Positions 9,596 through 23,160 of a stretch of 64,000 nt of DNA are shown piece after piece. The number at the start of each line of letters is the position of its first letter. The stretch's first letter is position 1. The stretch lies in the NCBI RefSeq assembly GCF_026283945.1, contig NZ_JAPDPC010000001.1, forward strand, positions 62,001-126,000, read 5' to 3'. Made by a program: the position numbers and the translations under genes. Origin of the DNA: Dyella humicola (GTDB lineage Bacteria; Pseudomonadota; Gammaproteobacteria; Xanthomonadales; Rhodanobacteraceae). The notes beneath the pieces are model-generated. The model saw only the letters and a program-made list of their open reading frames with translations. It had not been told where the DNA came from and ran no database searches.

Positions 9596-9800
9596 TTACG
9601 TGTCGGGCCGGTCTCCGGGCTTGCGAGTGGCATGCATCGCGTGCATGCACCGTCGGGCGCCTTCCCGTGCCGAGGCACAGTGGCATGTCGCCATCAGGTT
9701 CGAATCACTCGCTTACCGTTGCGGGGGCAGCGCCGGAATGGCTGCGTTGGCAGCATGCACCGGCTTCCCGTTTCATCCTGTGGAGTTACGCCGCAGGACA
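9596..9800 (-). ncRNA. Cobalamin riboswitch (B12 element) upstream of btuB
   Basis: On the minus strand the conserved blocks of the family follow in order: GGGAAGCCGGTG (about 9758-9770), GCTGCCCCCGCAACGGTAA (about 9712-9730), the GCCACTG box next to GGCACGGGAAGGCG (about 9660-9687), and AAGCCCGGAGACCGGCC (9606-9622). These are the diagnostic B12-box segments. The element sits about 140 bases upstream of the btuB start codon. By family knowledge, adenosylcobalamin binding lowers expression of the downstream importer. Boundaries are approximate because the outer P1 helix was not folded. Confidence 0.93.
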
Positions 9801-9855
9801 CCCGAACGAACGGAATTTTAAGGTTATCCCTCGCCAGCAGCAACCAAGCCGCGGC

Positions 9856-10608
9856 TTAGTCGGTTTGCAGCTCGGCCACGAAGTCGTAGATATCGCCGCG
9901 ATACCACGAGGTGGTGAACTCCACCACGCGGCCATCATCGAGAAAGCTGCGGCGCTCGATATTGAGGCCGGCACTGCCCACCGGCACGTGCAGCAGACGG
10001 GCTTGCTGGGCGCCGAGCGAGACGGCCCGCAGTCGCTGCAAGGCGCGACGTGGGCGGCAACCCAGCGTTTCCAGCACCTGATAGAGCGAGTCGTGAACGA
10101 CCATCGGGTCGGGCAGGATGCTGGCGGGCACCACGCTGCGTTCGATCGCCAGCGGTTCGTCCTTGGCATAGCGCACGCGATGCAGGCGGGCGACCAGCAC
10201 GCCGGGCGACAGGTTCAGTGCCATGGATTCTTCCGGCGTCACCTCGCCCACGCCCCGTTCGAAGAACTCCGAACGCGGATTGAGACCGCGTGCGCGCAAG
10301 TCTTCGGTAAAACTGGTGAGGCGCGACATCGGCTTGATGATGCGTTCGGCCACGAAGGTGCCGGCGCCGTGGCGTTGGTTCAGCAGACCCTCTTCGACCA
10401 GGCCGGCGATGGCCTTGCGGATCGTCACGCGGGAGAGCTCCAGCAAGCGCGACAGGTCGCGTTCGCTGGGCAGGGCCTGGCCCGGCTCGATATCGCGGTG
10501 TTCCACCACGTTGCGGATGGCCCGGCGCAGGCGCAGGTAGGCGAGCGGTTGGCTGGTGGCCGGGTCTCGGCTCAGGCGGCGGTATTCGTTGACGAGGGCG
10601 GTTTCCAT
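9856..10608 (-). CDS. GntR family regulator with UTRA domain (HutC type)
   Basis: A 250-residue DNA-binding regulator. The N-terminal winged helix is seen in LPSERDLSRLLELSRVTIRK (roughly residues 40-60) followed by the wing (GLLNQRHGAGTFVAERI); the rest is a UTRA ligand-binding domain, which in this subfamily usually binds a sugar phosphate or related effector. The ATG at 10608 (METALVNEYRRLSRD) is preferred over an upstream TTG, because the added peptide has no domain sense and would cover the operator-like DNA. It is divergent from zwf and shares a regulatory region with paired TGGTA motifs. Inference: it controls the Entner-Doudoroff operon and itself, with a pathway intermediate as effector. 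Confidence 0.85.
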   Translation of the reverse strand: METALVNEYRRLSRDPATSQPLAYLRLRRAIRNVVEHRDIEPGQALPSERDLSRLLELSRVTIRKAIAGLVEEGLLNQRHGAGTFVAERIIKPMSRLTSFTEDLRARGLNPRSEFFERGVGEVTPEESMALNLSPGVLVARLHRVRYAKDEPLAIERSVVPASILPDPMVVHDSLYQVLETLGCRPRRALQRLRAVSLGAQQARLLHVPVGSAGLNIERRSFLDDGRVVEFTTSWYRGDIYDFVAELQTD

Positions 10609-10611
10609 GCC

Positions 10612-10760
10612 GGAACGATACCAATGACCATACCAGTATGGCAATCGGGTGATTTGGCGGGACTTTCCGAGGTTACCAATTTCCGATGAGAACCGTTGTG
10701 CCAGGCGGGTTCACGCGGTATCACGGAGAACTGGTGTTGCCTGGTATGTCACTGGTACGA
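10612..10760. promoter_or_regulatory. Divergent gntR/zwf control region with two similar operator-like sites
   Basis: Two related sites lie in opposite orientation. On the plus strand 10742-10757 reads TGGTATGTCACTGGTA. On the minus strand near 10617-10634 is TGGTATGGTCATTGGTAT, which also overlaps the palindrome CCATACCAGTATGG (10628-10641). Each holds two TGGTA half-sites about one helical turn apart. One copy per divergent gene is what is expected for a GntR regulator that controls itself and the neighbouring operon. Binding is inferred. Confidence 0.5.
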
Positions 10761-10827
10761 TCCCGGGGCACCGCACGGGCGCCAGCGCCCTGTGCCCGCT
10801 CCCCGCATCGCCTTTGAGGTGACTGAA

Positions 10828-12294
<1,467 letters not shown>

Positions 12295-12438
12295 ACCGCT
12301 CACCGATACTAGCCGCCGTGACGCAAGGGTGATTCACCCGAGCGTCGCGGCGGCCTGCCTAGACTTCCCGCCATCCTTGTACCGCGGAGCCTGCGTGAAT
12401 TCACCGCGAAGCCCCGCCCTGCCTGCGCCCTGCCTCCC

Positions 12439-13143
12439 ATGTCGAACCTAACCACACATAGCTTCACCGACAGCCAGGCCCTGGCCGTCGCGCTGGCCAC
12501 CAACCTCGCCGAGCGTCTGCGCGAAGGCATCGCTGAGCGCGGTAGAGCCCTGCTCGCCGTTTCCGGCGGCAGCACACCGCGTCATTTGTTTGAGCGCCTT
12601 TCTCGCGAGACGCTGGACTGGTCGAAGGTCCAGGTCACCCTGGTCGACGAGCGCTGGGTTCCGGAGAGTAACGAACGCTCCAACGCGGGCATGCTGAAGG
12701 CGACACTGCTGCAGCATGAGGCGTCTGCGGCGCAGTTCGTTCCCCTCTATACCGATGCGCCGACGCCGGAAGCCGGGCTTGCCACGGTGCGTGCGCGGAT
12801 GGCGTCGCTGGCGCTGCCGTTCGATGCGGTTGTGCTCGGCATGGGCAACGATGGGCATACCGCCTCGTTCTTTCCCGGCGGCGACCGTCTTCCCGAAGCA
12901 CTGGATCCGAACAATCCTGTGCATGTGCTGCCCATGCGTGCGGCTGGCGCCGGTGAGCCGCGCATTACCTTCACGCTGTCCGCCCTGCTCGACACACGTG
13001 CACTTTGTCTGCACATCGAGGGCGAGGCCAAGCGCCAGCTGCTGGCCGATGCCAGTCAGGGCGTGGGCGAGGCCGCGAATTATCCGGTGCGCGCCGTGCT
13101 GACCCAGAAGCGCGTGCCCGTTACCGTCTATTGGTGCCCCTGA
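12439..13143 (+). CDS. pgl: 6-phosphogluconolactonase
   Basis: A 234-residue enzyme of the SOL/DevB type, which hydrolyses 6-phosphogluconolactone to 6-phosphogluconate. Family signatures visible are LAVSGGSTPRHLFERL (about residues 37-52), VTLVDERWVP, and GMGNDGHTASFFPG in the active-site region. It lies 144 bp after zwf and 68 bp before edd on the same strand, consistent with one transcript from G6P to pyruvate and glyceraldehyde 3-phosphate. The ATG is the only start that preserves the usual N terminus. Nothing unusual. Confidence 0.93.
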   Translation: MSNLTTHSFTDSQALAVALATNLAERLREGIAERGRALLAVSGGSTPRHLFERLSRETLDWSKVQVTLVDERWVPESNERSNAGMLKATLLQHEASAAQFVPLYTDAPTPEAGLATVRARMASLALPFDAVVLGMGNDGHTASFFPGGDRLPEALDPNNPVHVLPMRAAGAGEPRITFTLSALLDTRALCLHIEGEAKRQLLADASQGVGEAANYPVRAVLTQKRVPVTVYWCP

Positions 13144-13211
13144 GGCTTCCGCGGAACCCTTCAGTACATGGCGCGCCTCGTCGCGCGCCATGACTTATCC
13201 GGAGTTTGATC

Positions 13212-15029
<1,818 letters not shown>

Positions 15030-15072
15030 CGCCGGGCCCAATAACTGACCCTTTTCGACATCACGGAACGCC

Positions 15073-15720
15073 ATGAGCATCGAACAAAAGCAAAAGCAGA
15101 TCGAAGCCACCCTGCGCCTGGCGCCGGTGGTACCGGTGGTCATCATCCATGACGCCCGCGCGGCCGTGCCGATGGCGCGTGCGCTGGTAGCCGGTGGCGT
15201 TCCCGCCATCGAAGTGACGCTGCGCACGCCGGCCGCGCTGGATGCCATCCGTGCCATCGCCGAAGAAGTGGAAGGCGCCGTCGTCGGCGTCGGCACGGTG
15301 TTGAGCGCAAAGGACCTGCGCGCGGCGCACAAGGCGGGCGCCCGTTTCGCGGTGTCGCCGGGCGTGTCGCCGGGCCTGCTCGACGCGGCCGACGACTGCG
15401 AGCTGCCGTTGTTGCCGGGCGTGGCCACGGCGGGCGAGGCGATGACCTTGCTGGAGCGCGGCTACCACCATCTGAAGTTCTTCCCGGCCGTGCCGGCCGG
15501 TGGTTACAAGCTGTTGGGTGCCTGGGCCAGCCCGCTGCCGCAGATCCGTTTCTGCCCGACCGGCGGGATCAGCCTGGCCAACGCCCCGGACTTCCTCGCG
15601 CTGCCAAACGTGCTGTGCGTCGGCGGTTCGTGGCTGACGCCGGCGGACAAGCTGGACAGTGGCGACTGGGCCGGCATCGAGCTGCTTGCGCGCGAAGCCG
15701 CGGCGCTGCGCGGCGCGTAA
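15073..15720 (+). CDS. eda: 2-dehydro-3-deoxy-phosphogluconate aldolase
   Basis: A 215-residue class I aldolase that splits KDPG to pyruvate and glyceraldehyde 3-phosphate, completing the Entner-Doudoroff pathway. The TIM-barrel motifs are present: [15 protein letters not shown] with the conserved Glu, [12 protein letters not shown], and [15 protein letters not shown], whose lysine forms the Schiff base. [20 protein letters not shown] supplies the phosphate-binding loop. It ends three bases from the convergent DUF1272 gene, so transcription of the operon must stop within or beyond that gene. Confidence 0.95.
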   Translation: MSIEQKQKQIEATLRLAPVVPVVIIHDARAAVPMARALVAGGVPAIEVTLRTPAALDAIRAIAEEVEGAVVGVGTVLSAKDLRAAHKAGARFAVSPGVSPGLLDAADDCELPLLPGVATAGEAMTLLERGYHHLKFFPAVPAGGYKLLGAWASPLPQIRFCPTGGISLANAPDFLALPNVLCVGGSWLTPADKLDSGDWAGIELLAREAAALRGA

Positions 15721-15723
15721 TCG

Positions 15724-16029
15724 TCAGCGGCGTTCGGGCGGCAGCTTTTCCAGCCGCATCACCAGGGCGGCATGTTCGGCAAGGTCAACCGGCTTATAGG
15801 TGACCTTGCCGGTCGCGGGATACCTGGCCAGCGTGTTGCCGTTCTTCCAGTCCTGCTCTGGCCGGATCGGCCGCGCGGTGAAGCCGCCGCCGCAGTTGGG
15901 GCAAACGTTGTGCAGCAGCTCGACGCAGCCCTGACAGAACGTGCATTCGAACGAGCAGATCATGGCTTCAGTCGACGCAGGTGGCAGCGCTTTGTTGCAC
16001 CGCTCGCAGGTGGGACGCAGTTCCAGCAT
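15724..16029 (-). CDS. DUF1272 small zinc-ribbon-like protein
   Basis: A 101-residue cytoplasmic protein of the DUF1272 family. Four CxxC-type pairs are visible: CERC near residue 9, CSFEC and CQGC in the middle, and CPNCGGGF near residue 45, followed by RPIRP and a short polar tail. This cysteine spacing strongly suggests a zinc-binding fold. The function of the family is unknown; members are common in proteobacteria as single genes. It is convergent with eda and divergent from the DMT transporter gene. Confidence 0.85.
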   Translation of the reverse strand: MLELRPTCERCNKALPPASTEAMICSFECTFCQGCVELLHNVCPNCGGGFTARPIRPEQDWKNGNTLARYPATGKVTYKPVDLAEHAALVMRLEKLPPERR

Positions 16030-16172
16030 GAGGTTTCACCCGATGACGATGACGCCATGATGGCACCGGTTAGCTCCACAACTCAGGAGCGTGAGTCCCG
16101 GGCCTTACCGCGAGCGCATGGCTCACCCATGATGCCCGATGGTTTGGACTTCTCTCTCTCCCAAGGGTATCC

Positions 16173-17024
16173 ATGATCTACGTGCTACTGAGCGTCATCT
16201 GCAGCGTGCTGGTGTCGGTGCTGCTGAAGCTGGCGCGTCGCCTGGAAATCGATATCGGGCAGGCCGTCGCGTGGAACTACGTGGCGACCAGCGCGCTGAC
16301 CGCCGCCGTATTCCATCCTTCGCTGGACGTGCTACGTAGCCCGCAGGCGCCATGGTTGGGCTTCGTGGGTCTGGGCCTGTTGTTGCCCTTGATCTTCCTG
16401 GCCCTGGCGGCCTCTGTGAGTAGCGCGGGCATTGTGCGCACGGACGCCGCGCAACGGCTGTCCTTGATGATCTCGCTGCTGGCGGCGTTCCTGCTCTTTG
16501 GCGAAACGCTGAGCATCTCCAAGGGGGCGGGGGTGGCGCTTGGCCTGCTGGCGCTGGCCTGCATGGTGTGGCGTGCGGAGCGCGGTGACCGCGAGAGCTC
16601 GGGCTGGCTGTGGCCGCTGGTGGTATTTGCGGGCTTCGGCGTCATCGACATTCTGTTCAAGCTGGTCGCCAAGGCCGGCACGCCATTCGCCGCATCGCTG
16701 CAGGCGATGTTCGCGCTGGCCCTGGTGGTCGCATTCGGTCTCCAGCTGTGGCGCCGGTGGTACGACCGGGTTCGCTTTACGTTGCGCGATGCGATCGCCG
16801 GGCTGATGCTTGGCCTGGCCAACTTCGGCAACATCGTGTTCTACGTGCGTGGCCATCAGGCCTTGCCCGACCATCCGGCCTTGGTCTTTGCCAGCATGAA
16901 CCTCGGCGTCGTCGCGCTGGGCGCGCTGGTGGGCCTGCTCGCGTTCCGGGAGCGCCTGAGCCGGGTGAACCTACTCGGGCTGCTGCTGGCCCTGCTGGCC
17001 ATTGGCTTGATCACCCGGACCTGA
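16173..17024 (+). CDS. DMT superfamily transporter (EamA-like)
   Basis: A 283-residue, very hydrophobic protein with about ten predicted transmembrane helices arranged as two repeats, the layout of drug/metabolite transporters. The first helix is MIYVLLSVICSVLVSVLLK; the last is LLGLLLALLAIGLITRT. The substrate cannot be read: family members export amino acids, sugars, cations or drugs. The start follows a short leader with no strong promoter that I can see, and no operon partner is adjacent. Confidence 0.82.
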   Translation: MIYVLLSVICSVLVSVLLKLARRLEIDIGQAVAWNYVATSALTAAVFHPSLDVLRSPQAPWLGFVGLGLLLPLIFLALAASVSSAGIVRTDAAQRLSLMISLLAAFLLFGETLSISKGAGVALGLLALACMVWRAERGDRESSGWLWPLVVFAGFGVIDILFKLVAKAGTPFAASLQAMFALALVVAFGLQLWRRWYDRVRFTLRDAIAGLMLGLANFGNIVFYVRGHQALPDHPALVFASMNLGVVALGALVGLLAFRERLSRVNLLGLLLALLAIGLITRT

Positions 17025-17151
17025 GAGCGCATTCGGCGTGCCCGGGACCGACCCGGGTTCCAGAGAGTGACTTCTGGGGTATGAAAGTTGGCCAGCGCAG
17101 TGCCTAAGCTGGCTGCTTTCGCGCGCCTCGCGCCTCCCAGGGGTTTCACAC

Positions 17152-18756
17152 ATGCGCAAGCTCTCCCTCGCCGCCGCCCTCGCCGCGCTGATGCTCAGCT
17201 CGGGCGTCTACGCTGCCGACAAGAATGACAATGACAAGAAGCCCGAGGACAAGCCCGACGCCGCGCTACTCAAGCCGCAGGCCTCGGAAACGTCCGGTTC
17301 GGTGAAGGTCGAGGGCAAGAATATCGACTACAAGGCCGTGGCCGGCACCCTGGTGCTGCACGGCAATGGCGACAAGGAGGGCGAGGCGCAGGTCAGCATG
17401 TTCTATACCGCGTACTTCAAGAAAGGCGCCGAGCCGGGCAAGCGCCCGATCACCTTCATCTACAACGGCGGTCCGGGTTCGGCCACCGTGTGGCTGCACA
17501 TGGGTGCGTTCGGTCCCAAGCGCGTGGTGACCAGCGACGACGCGCACACGCCGGCCGCGCCGTATGGCCTGGTCAATAACGACTACAGCCTGCTCGACGC
17601 TTCCGATCTGGTCTTCATCGACGCGCCGGGCGCGGGTTTCAGCCGCCTGATTGCCGACGAGGCGGACAAGGGCAAGCGCGAGGAGTTGATGAAGGAGCGC
17701 CGCAAGCAGGTTTACGGCGTCGACGGCGATGGTCACGCCTTTGCGCAGTTCATCACCCAGTTCCTGTCCAAGTACAACCGCTGGAACTCGCCCAAGTACC
17801 TGTTCGGTGAGAGCTATGGCACCACGCGTTCGGCGGTGGTCGCCAACATCCTGGAAAACGAGCACAGCGTCGATCTCAACGGCGTGGTGCTGCTGTCGCA
17901 GATCCTCAGCTTCGACACCGACATCGACGGCGCTGCCAATAACCCGGGCGTGGACCTGCCCTATGTCGTGGGTCTGCCGACGTATGCCGCCACCGCGTAC
18001 TACCACCACAAGCTCCCGCAGCAACCGGCGGCGCTTGAGCCCTTCCTGCACGAGGTGGAGCAGTACGCGTTGACCGACTACGCCTCGGCGCTGATGGCCG
18101 GCACGCGCCTGGACAGCGCGCGCAAGCAGGCGGTGGCGGAGAAGCTCCACCAGTACACCGGCCTGCCGGTGGCCTATCTGCTGAAGGCCAACCTTCGCGT
18201 CGACGGCGGCATGTTCGAGCACGAGCTGCAGGGTGATGGCGATGTCACCACCGGCCGCCTCGATACCCGTTTCTCCGGTCCTTCGCTCGATCCGCTGAGC
18301 AAGTCGTCCGAGTACGACCCGCAGTCCTCGGCGATCAGCTCGGCTTACGTGGCCGCGTTCAACGACTATGTGCGTCGCCAGCTGAAGTTCGGTGACGGCC
18401 AGACCTACCGCTTGTTCGCGGATATCGATCACTGGGAGTTCGCGCACAAGGCGCCGGGCAGCTCCGAATCGCTGCAGCAGTCGACCAATGTGATGCCCGA
18501 CCTGGCCACCGCGATGAAGACCAACCCGAACCTGCGCGTGTCCTTGAACGGCGGTTACTACGACCTGGCCACGCCTTATTTCGCGGCCGACTACGAAATG
18601 CACCACATGCCGATCCCTGCCAACCTGCAGAAGAACATCTCGTACGCCTGGTATCCGTCCGGCCACATGGTCTACGCGCACGAGGATTCGCTGAAGCAGC
18701 TGCATGACAATGTGGCCCGCTTCATCGATGAAACTGACAACGTCAGCAAGCATTGA
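17152..18756 (+). CDS. Serine carboxypeptidase-like protein, peptidase S10 family
   Basis: A 534-residue exported alpha/beta-hydrolase-fold peptidase. The signal peptide is MRKLSLAAALAALMLSSGVYA, followed by a lysine- and aspartate-rich linker (about residues 22-45). S10 signatures are IYNGGPGSATVW (oxyanion region), FGESYGTTRS carrying the nucleophile serine, GGYYDLATPYFA carrying the aspartate, and WYPSGHMVYAH carrying the histidine, so the catalytic triad looks complete. Bacterial S10 proteins are thought to remove C-terminal residues from peptides in the periplasm or outside. It is a single gene in its own transcription unit. Confidence 0.9.
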   Translation: MRKLSLAAALAALMLSSGVYAADKNDNDKKPEDKPDAALLKPQASETSGSVKVEGKNIDYKAVAGTLVLHGNGDKEGEAQVSMFYTAYFKKGAEPGKRPITFIYNGGPGSATVWLHMGAFGPKRVVTSDDAHTPAAPYGLVNNDYSLLDASDLVFIDAPGAGFSRLIADEADKGKREELMKERRKQVYGVDGDGHAFAQFITQFLSKYNRWNSPKYLFGESYGTTRSAVVANILENEHSVDLNGVVLLSQILSFDTDIDGAANNPGVDLPYVVGLPTYAATAYYHHKLPQQPAALEPFLHEVEQYALTDYASALMAGTRLDSARKQAVAEKLHQYTGLPVAYLLKANLRVDGGMFEHELQGDGDVTTGRLDTRFSGPSLDPLSKSSEYDPQSSAISSAYVAAFNDYVRRQLKFGDGQTYRLFADIDHWEFAHKAPGSSESLQQSTNVMPDLATAMKTNPNLRVSLNGGYYDLATPYFAADYEMHHMPIPANLQKNISYAWYPSGHMVYAHEDSLKQLHDNVARFIDETDNVSKH

Positions 18757-18853
18757 CGTCTCGGAGGTGCGGCGGCCGGTGGCTGCCGCACCTTCACATG
18801 GGGCTGAACAAGCCGGCGCTACGCTCTGCGCTCCCCCGTCCGGAGACGTACGC

Positions 18854-19225
18854 ATGAGCACTGAAACCGTTGCCAAACGGCTGATCGCACTCTGTCGTCA
18901 TGGCCGTTTCGAAGAAGCGCAGCACGAGCTTTACGCGAAGGATGCGGTGAGCATCGAGCCCGAGGCGTCGGCGCAAGGCCCGCTGGGCAACGTCAAGGGC
19001 CTGCACGCGATCCTGCAGAAAGGGAAACGGTTCCAGGAGGCCGTGACGGAGATGCACGGCGTCGAGGTGAGCGATCCCCTGGTGGCCGGCAACTGGTTCA
19101 GCATCGTCATGACCCTGGACGCCACCATGAAGGAATACGGCCGCGTCAGCATGAGCGAGGTCTGCGTGTATCACGTCAAGGACGAGAAGATCGTGCACGA
19201 GCAGTTCTTCTTCGATCAGGGGTGA
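18854..19225 (+). CDS. SnoaL-like / NTF2-fold small protein
   Basis: A 123-residue protein that fits the cone-shaped NTF2/SnoaL fold: an N-terminal helix pair (MSTETVAKRLIALCRHGRFEEAQ), YAKDAVSIEPE, a long central helix and C-terminal strands (SMSEVCVYHVKDEKIVHEQFFFDQG). The ATG at 18854 follows GGAG (18840-18843) by ten bases. Members are hydrolases, isomerases or non-catalytic binding proteins, and the role here is unknown. It is convergent with rpoD across a strong terminator. Confidence 0.75.
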   Translation: MSTETVAKRLIALCRHGRFEEAQHELYAKDAVSIEPEASAQGPLGNVKGLHAILQKGKRFQEAVTEMHGVEVSDPLVAGNWFSIVMTLDATMKEYGRVSMSEVCVYHVKDEKIVHEQFFFDQG

Positions 19226-19302
19226 TCTGTTCTGGCCAACCGGACAACAACCGAAGGGCTGGTCATCCATTCCCTTCGCTTCCGCGCCCGTTCGTACTCA
19301 AC

Positions 19303-19332
19303 AAAAAAGCCCCGCTTCCGCGGGGCTTTTTG
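19303..19332. terminator. Bidirectional rho-independent terminator
   Basis: Stem AAAAAGCCCCGC / GCGGGGCTTTTT with loop TTCC, followed by T runs on both strands. It sits between the convergent SnoaL-like gene and rpoD and can serve both. Confidence 0.92.
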
Positions 19333-19353
19333 TCTTGCACGATTCGACGCTGA

Positions 19354-21207
<1,854 letters not shown>

Positions 21208-21370
21208 ACCTACCGCCGCGTATGCAGGAACCGATCAGTATACCCATGTGATGCTTTTTTGACCAGTTTTCAAGTGAAAGACATGCGAACACCGACACGC
21301 AAAAATCGCGCCAAATAGGCATCTTGCGGTGACTTTGTCGAAGTTGCGATGCGTGCCCTGATGAGGCTGC

Positions 21371-21826
21371 TCATGGCGTCTCCAGCCAGAACGTCACCGG
21401 CCCATCGTTGACCAGGTGAACCACCATATGGGCACCAAAACGGCCAATTTCCACCCTCGGGTGCGCCGCCTGCGCCAGTTCCACCAGACGCTCGAACCAG
21501 CGTCGACCTTCCTCCGGCGCCGCGGCGCTGGTGAAGCTGGGGCGCATGCCCGAACGGGTGTCGGCAGCAAGCGTGAACTGGCTGACCAGCAGCAAGTCGC
21601 CGCCGGTATCGGTCAGCGAACGGTTCATGCGGCCTTGTTCGTCGGAGAACACGCGGTAGCCGAGCAGCCGTTCCAGCATGCGCCTGGTACGGGGTTCGTC
21701 GTCGCCGGGTTGCACGGCTACCAGGGCGAGCAAGCCTGGCCCGATGGCTCCTACGGTTTGCTGTTCTCCATCGGCATGGGCGACATCGACGCGGGCGGAG
21801 AGGACGCGCTGGATCAGGGCGATCAT
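21371..21826 (-). CDS. dtd: D-aminoacyl-tRNA deacylase
   Basis: A 151-residue homodimeric enzyme that removes D-amino acids mischarged on tRNA. The start [15 protein letters not shown], the active-site motif [15 protein letters not shown] (about residues 82-96) and the C-terminal [12 protein letters not shown] are all conserved DTD signatures; the cross-subunit Gly-Pro motif is the GP in NDGPVTF. Length is standard. It is followed by a 163-bp gap and rpoD on the same strand, with the acyltransferase gene divergent upstream. Confidence 0.93.
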   Translation of the reverse strand: MIALIQRVLSARVDVAHADGEQQTVGAIGPGLLALVAVQPGDDEPRTRRMLERLLGYRVFSDEQGRMNRSLTDTGGDLLLVSQFTLAADTRSGMRPSFTSAAAPEEGRRWFERLVELAQAAHPRVEIGRFGAHMVVHLVNDGPVTFWLETP

Positions 21827-21932
21827 GGGGGGTCAGCAGATGGCGATGAAATAAGTTTACGGCCTGTCGTTGGTCCCCGCACGACCGGCGTCAAGCCGCG
21901 TGGGCACGCGGGACGGTTACACTGCGCCGCTC

Positions 21933-22826
21933 ATGCGACCCGACATCTATCTCATCTATCTGCTCCTGCGTCTGTTTGGCCTGCTTCCGCTACGCGTGCT
22001 GCATGGCATCGGTGCGGGTATCGGCCGATTCTCGCTATGGTGCGGCAGCCGCACCGCACACAACACGTCGGTGAACCTGCGCATTGCCCGCCCGGGCCAG
22101 GGTGATGCGGCGCATGCCGAGCTGCTGCGTGTGGCGATGATGGAAAGCGGCAAGTCGGCCACCGAGATCGCCAAGATTTGGGGCAGCGATGCCGAGCGCA
22201 CGCTGGAGATGGTGCGCGAGGTGCGTGGTGAGGCGTTGTTCGATGCAGCCCTGGCGGCCGGCAAGGGCGTGATCATCGCGGCTCCCCATCTGGGCTGCTG
22301 GGAATTGCTCAACTACTGGCTGTGTCGCAAGACCCCGATGGCGATACTTTATCGGCCCCCGCGTATCGCAGCGGTGGAAGCCTTGCTGCGCAAGGTGCGC
22401 GGTGGGCTGGCGCCGGAGCAGGTGCGAGCCGAAGGTGCTGGCGTGCGCACGCTGTACAAGCGGCTCGCGGCCGGAGGCACGGTGGGCATCCTGCCGGACC
22501 AGAAACCACGAGAGGGTGATGGCGAATTCGCGCCGTTCTTCGGCCGTGAAGCACTGACCATGGTGCTGCTGCCGCGTCTGGCCGCGCGTACCGGGGCCAC
22601 CGTGCTGTTCGCGTTTGCCGAGCGGCTGCCCAACGGCGAGGGCTATCGCATCCACCTGTTACCCGCGCCGGAAGGACTGGCTGACGCCGACCTTGCCGTG
22701 GCCTGCCCCGCGCTCAATCGTGGCGTCGAAAACTGCGTCGAGCTCGCCTTCGCCCAGTACCAGTGGCACTACAAGCGCTACACGGCCAACGACCGGACTA
22801 GCCCATACGACGTGCAGAAACGCTGA
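21933..22826 (+). CDS. Lipid A biosynthesis acyltransferase, LpxL/HtrB family
   Basis: A 297-residue LpxL/LpxM-type acyltransferase, which transfers a secondary acyl chain to lipid A at the inner membrane. The start MRPDIYLIYLLLRLFGLLPLRV gives the usual single N-terminal membrane anchor; the longer open frame lacks sense. The catalytic H-x4-E motif is HLGCWE (about residues 116-121), followed by YRPPRIAAVEALLRKVRGG and GILPDQKPREGDGEFAPFFG. Whether the donor is laurate or myristate cannot be decided. Its position beside the surface-glycan block fits a role in LPS. Confidence 0.88.
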   Translation: MRPDIYLIYLLLRLFGLLPLRVLHGIGAGIGRFSLWCGSRTAHNTSVNLRIARPGQGDAAHAELLRVAMMESGKSATEIAKIWGSDAERTLEMVREVRGEALFDAALAAGKGVIIAAPHLGCWELLNYWLCRKTPMAILYRPPRIAAVEALLRKVRGGLAPEQVRAEGAGVRTLYKRLAAGGTVGILPDQKPREGDGEFAPFFGREALTMVLLPRLAARTGATVLFAFAERLPNGEGYRIHLLPAPEGLADADLAVACPALNRGVENCVELAFAQYQWHYKRYTANDRTSPYDVQKR

Positions 22827-22833
22827 GCCTGAT

Positions 22834-23160
22834 TCAGGGCGCGGGCCGCTCCAACCTGCGCAGGAACACCGTCATTTCCTTCTCGGCCTGCTTGTCGCCA
22901 CGCGCCTGCGCGACCTGGATGCCCTGTTGCCATGCCGCTGCCGCACCGGCCTGGTCGCCCAGCGCCAGGCAGGCTTTGCCGAGCAGCTTCCAGGCGGCCG
23001 AATAGGCTGGATCAAAGGTTACCGCCTGCCGCAGTTCCTCCGCCGCGCCGTGGGCGTCGCCGGCCCCGAGCAACGCGTTGCCGAGGGAGAAACGCAACAG
23101 CGCGCCGTCGCGAGGGCCGCCGCATTGTGCGCGCAGGTTGGCGATCAGGGAGGCGTTCAT
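22834..23160 (-). CDS. Small TPR protein coupled to the ArnT-like gene
   Basis: A 108-residue protein with about two tetratricopeptide repeats: RFSLGNALLGAGDAHGAAEE, AVTFDPAYSAAWKLLGKACL and GDQAGAAAAWQQGIQVAQA. The ATG at 23160 overlaps the TGA of the upstream glycosyltransferase gene by one base (TGATG), so the two are translationally coupled. TPR proteins mediate protein contacts; a partner role for the membrane glycosyltransferase is inferred from the coupling alone. Confidence 0.75.
   Translation of the reverse strand: MNASLIANLRAQCGGPRDGALLRFSLGNALLGAGDAHGAAEELRQAVTFDPAYSAAWKLLGKACLALGDQAGAAAAWQQGIQVAQARGDKQAEKEMTVFLRRLERPAP

Noticed and set aside
9460-9678. Upstream extension of btuB
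   Set aside because: It covers part of the riboswitch and lacks protein features; the signal peptide begins at 9459.
10696-10827. N-terminal extension of zwf
   Set aside because: It includes the operator region and shows no conserved residues; GTG at 10828 has a good ribosome binding site.
17266-18876. 536-codon frame opposite the S10 peptidase gene
   Set aside because: No domain, and composition is that of an antisense shadow.
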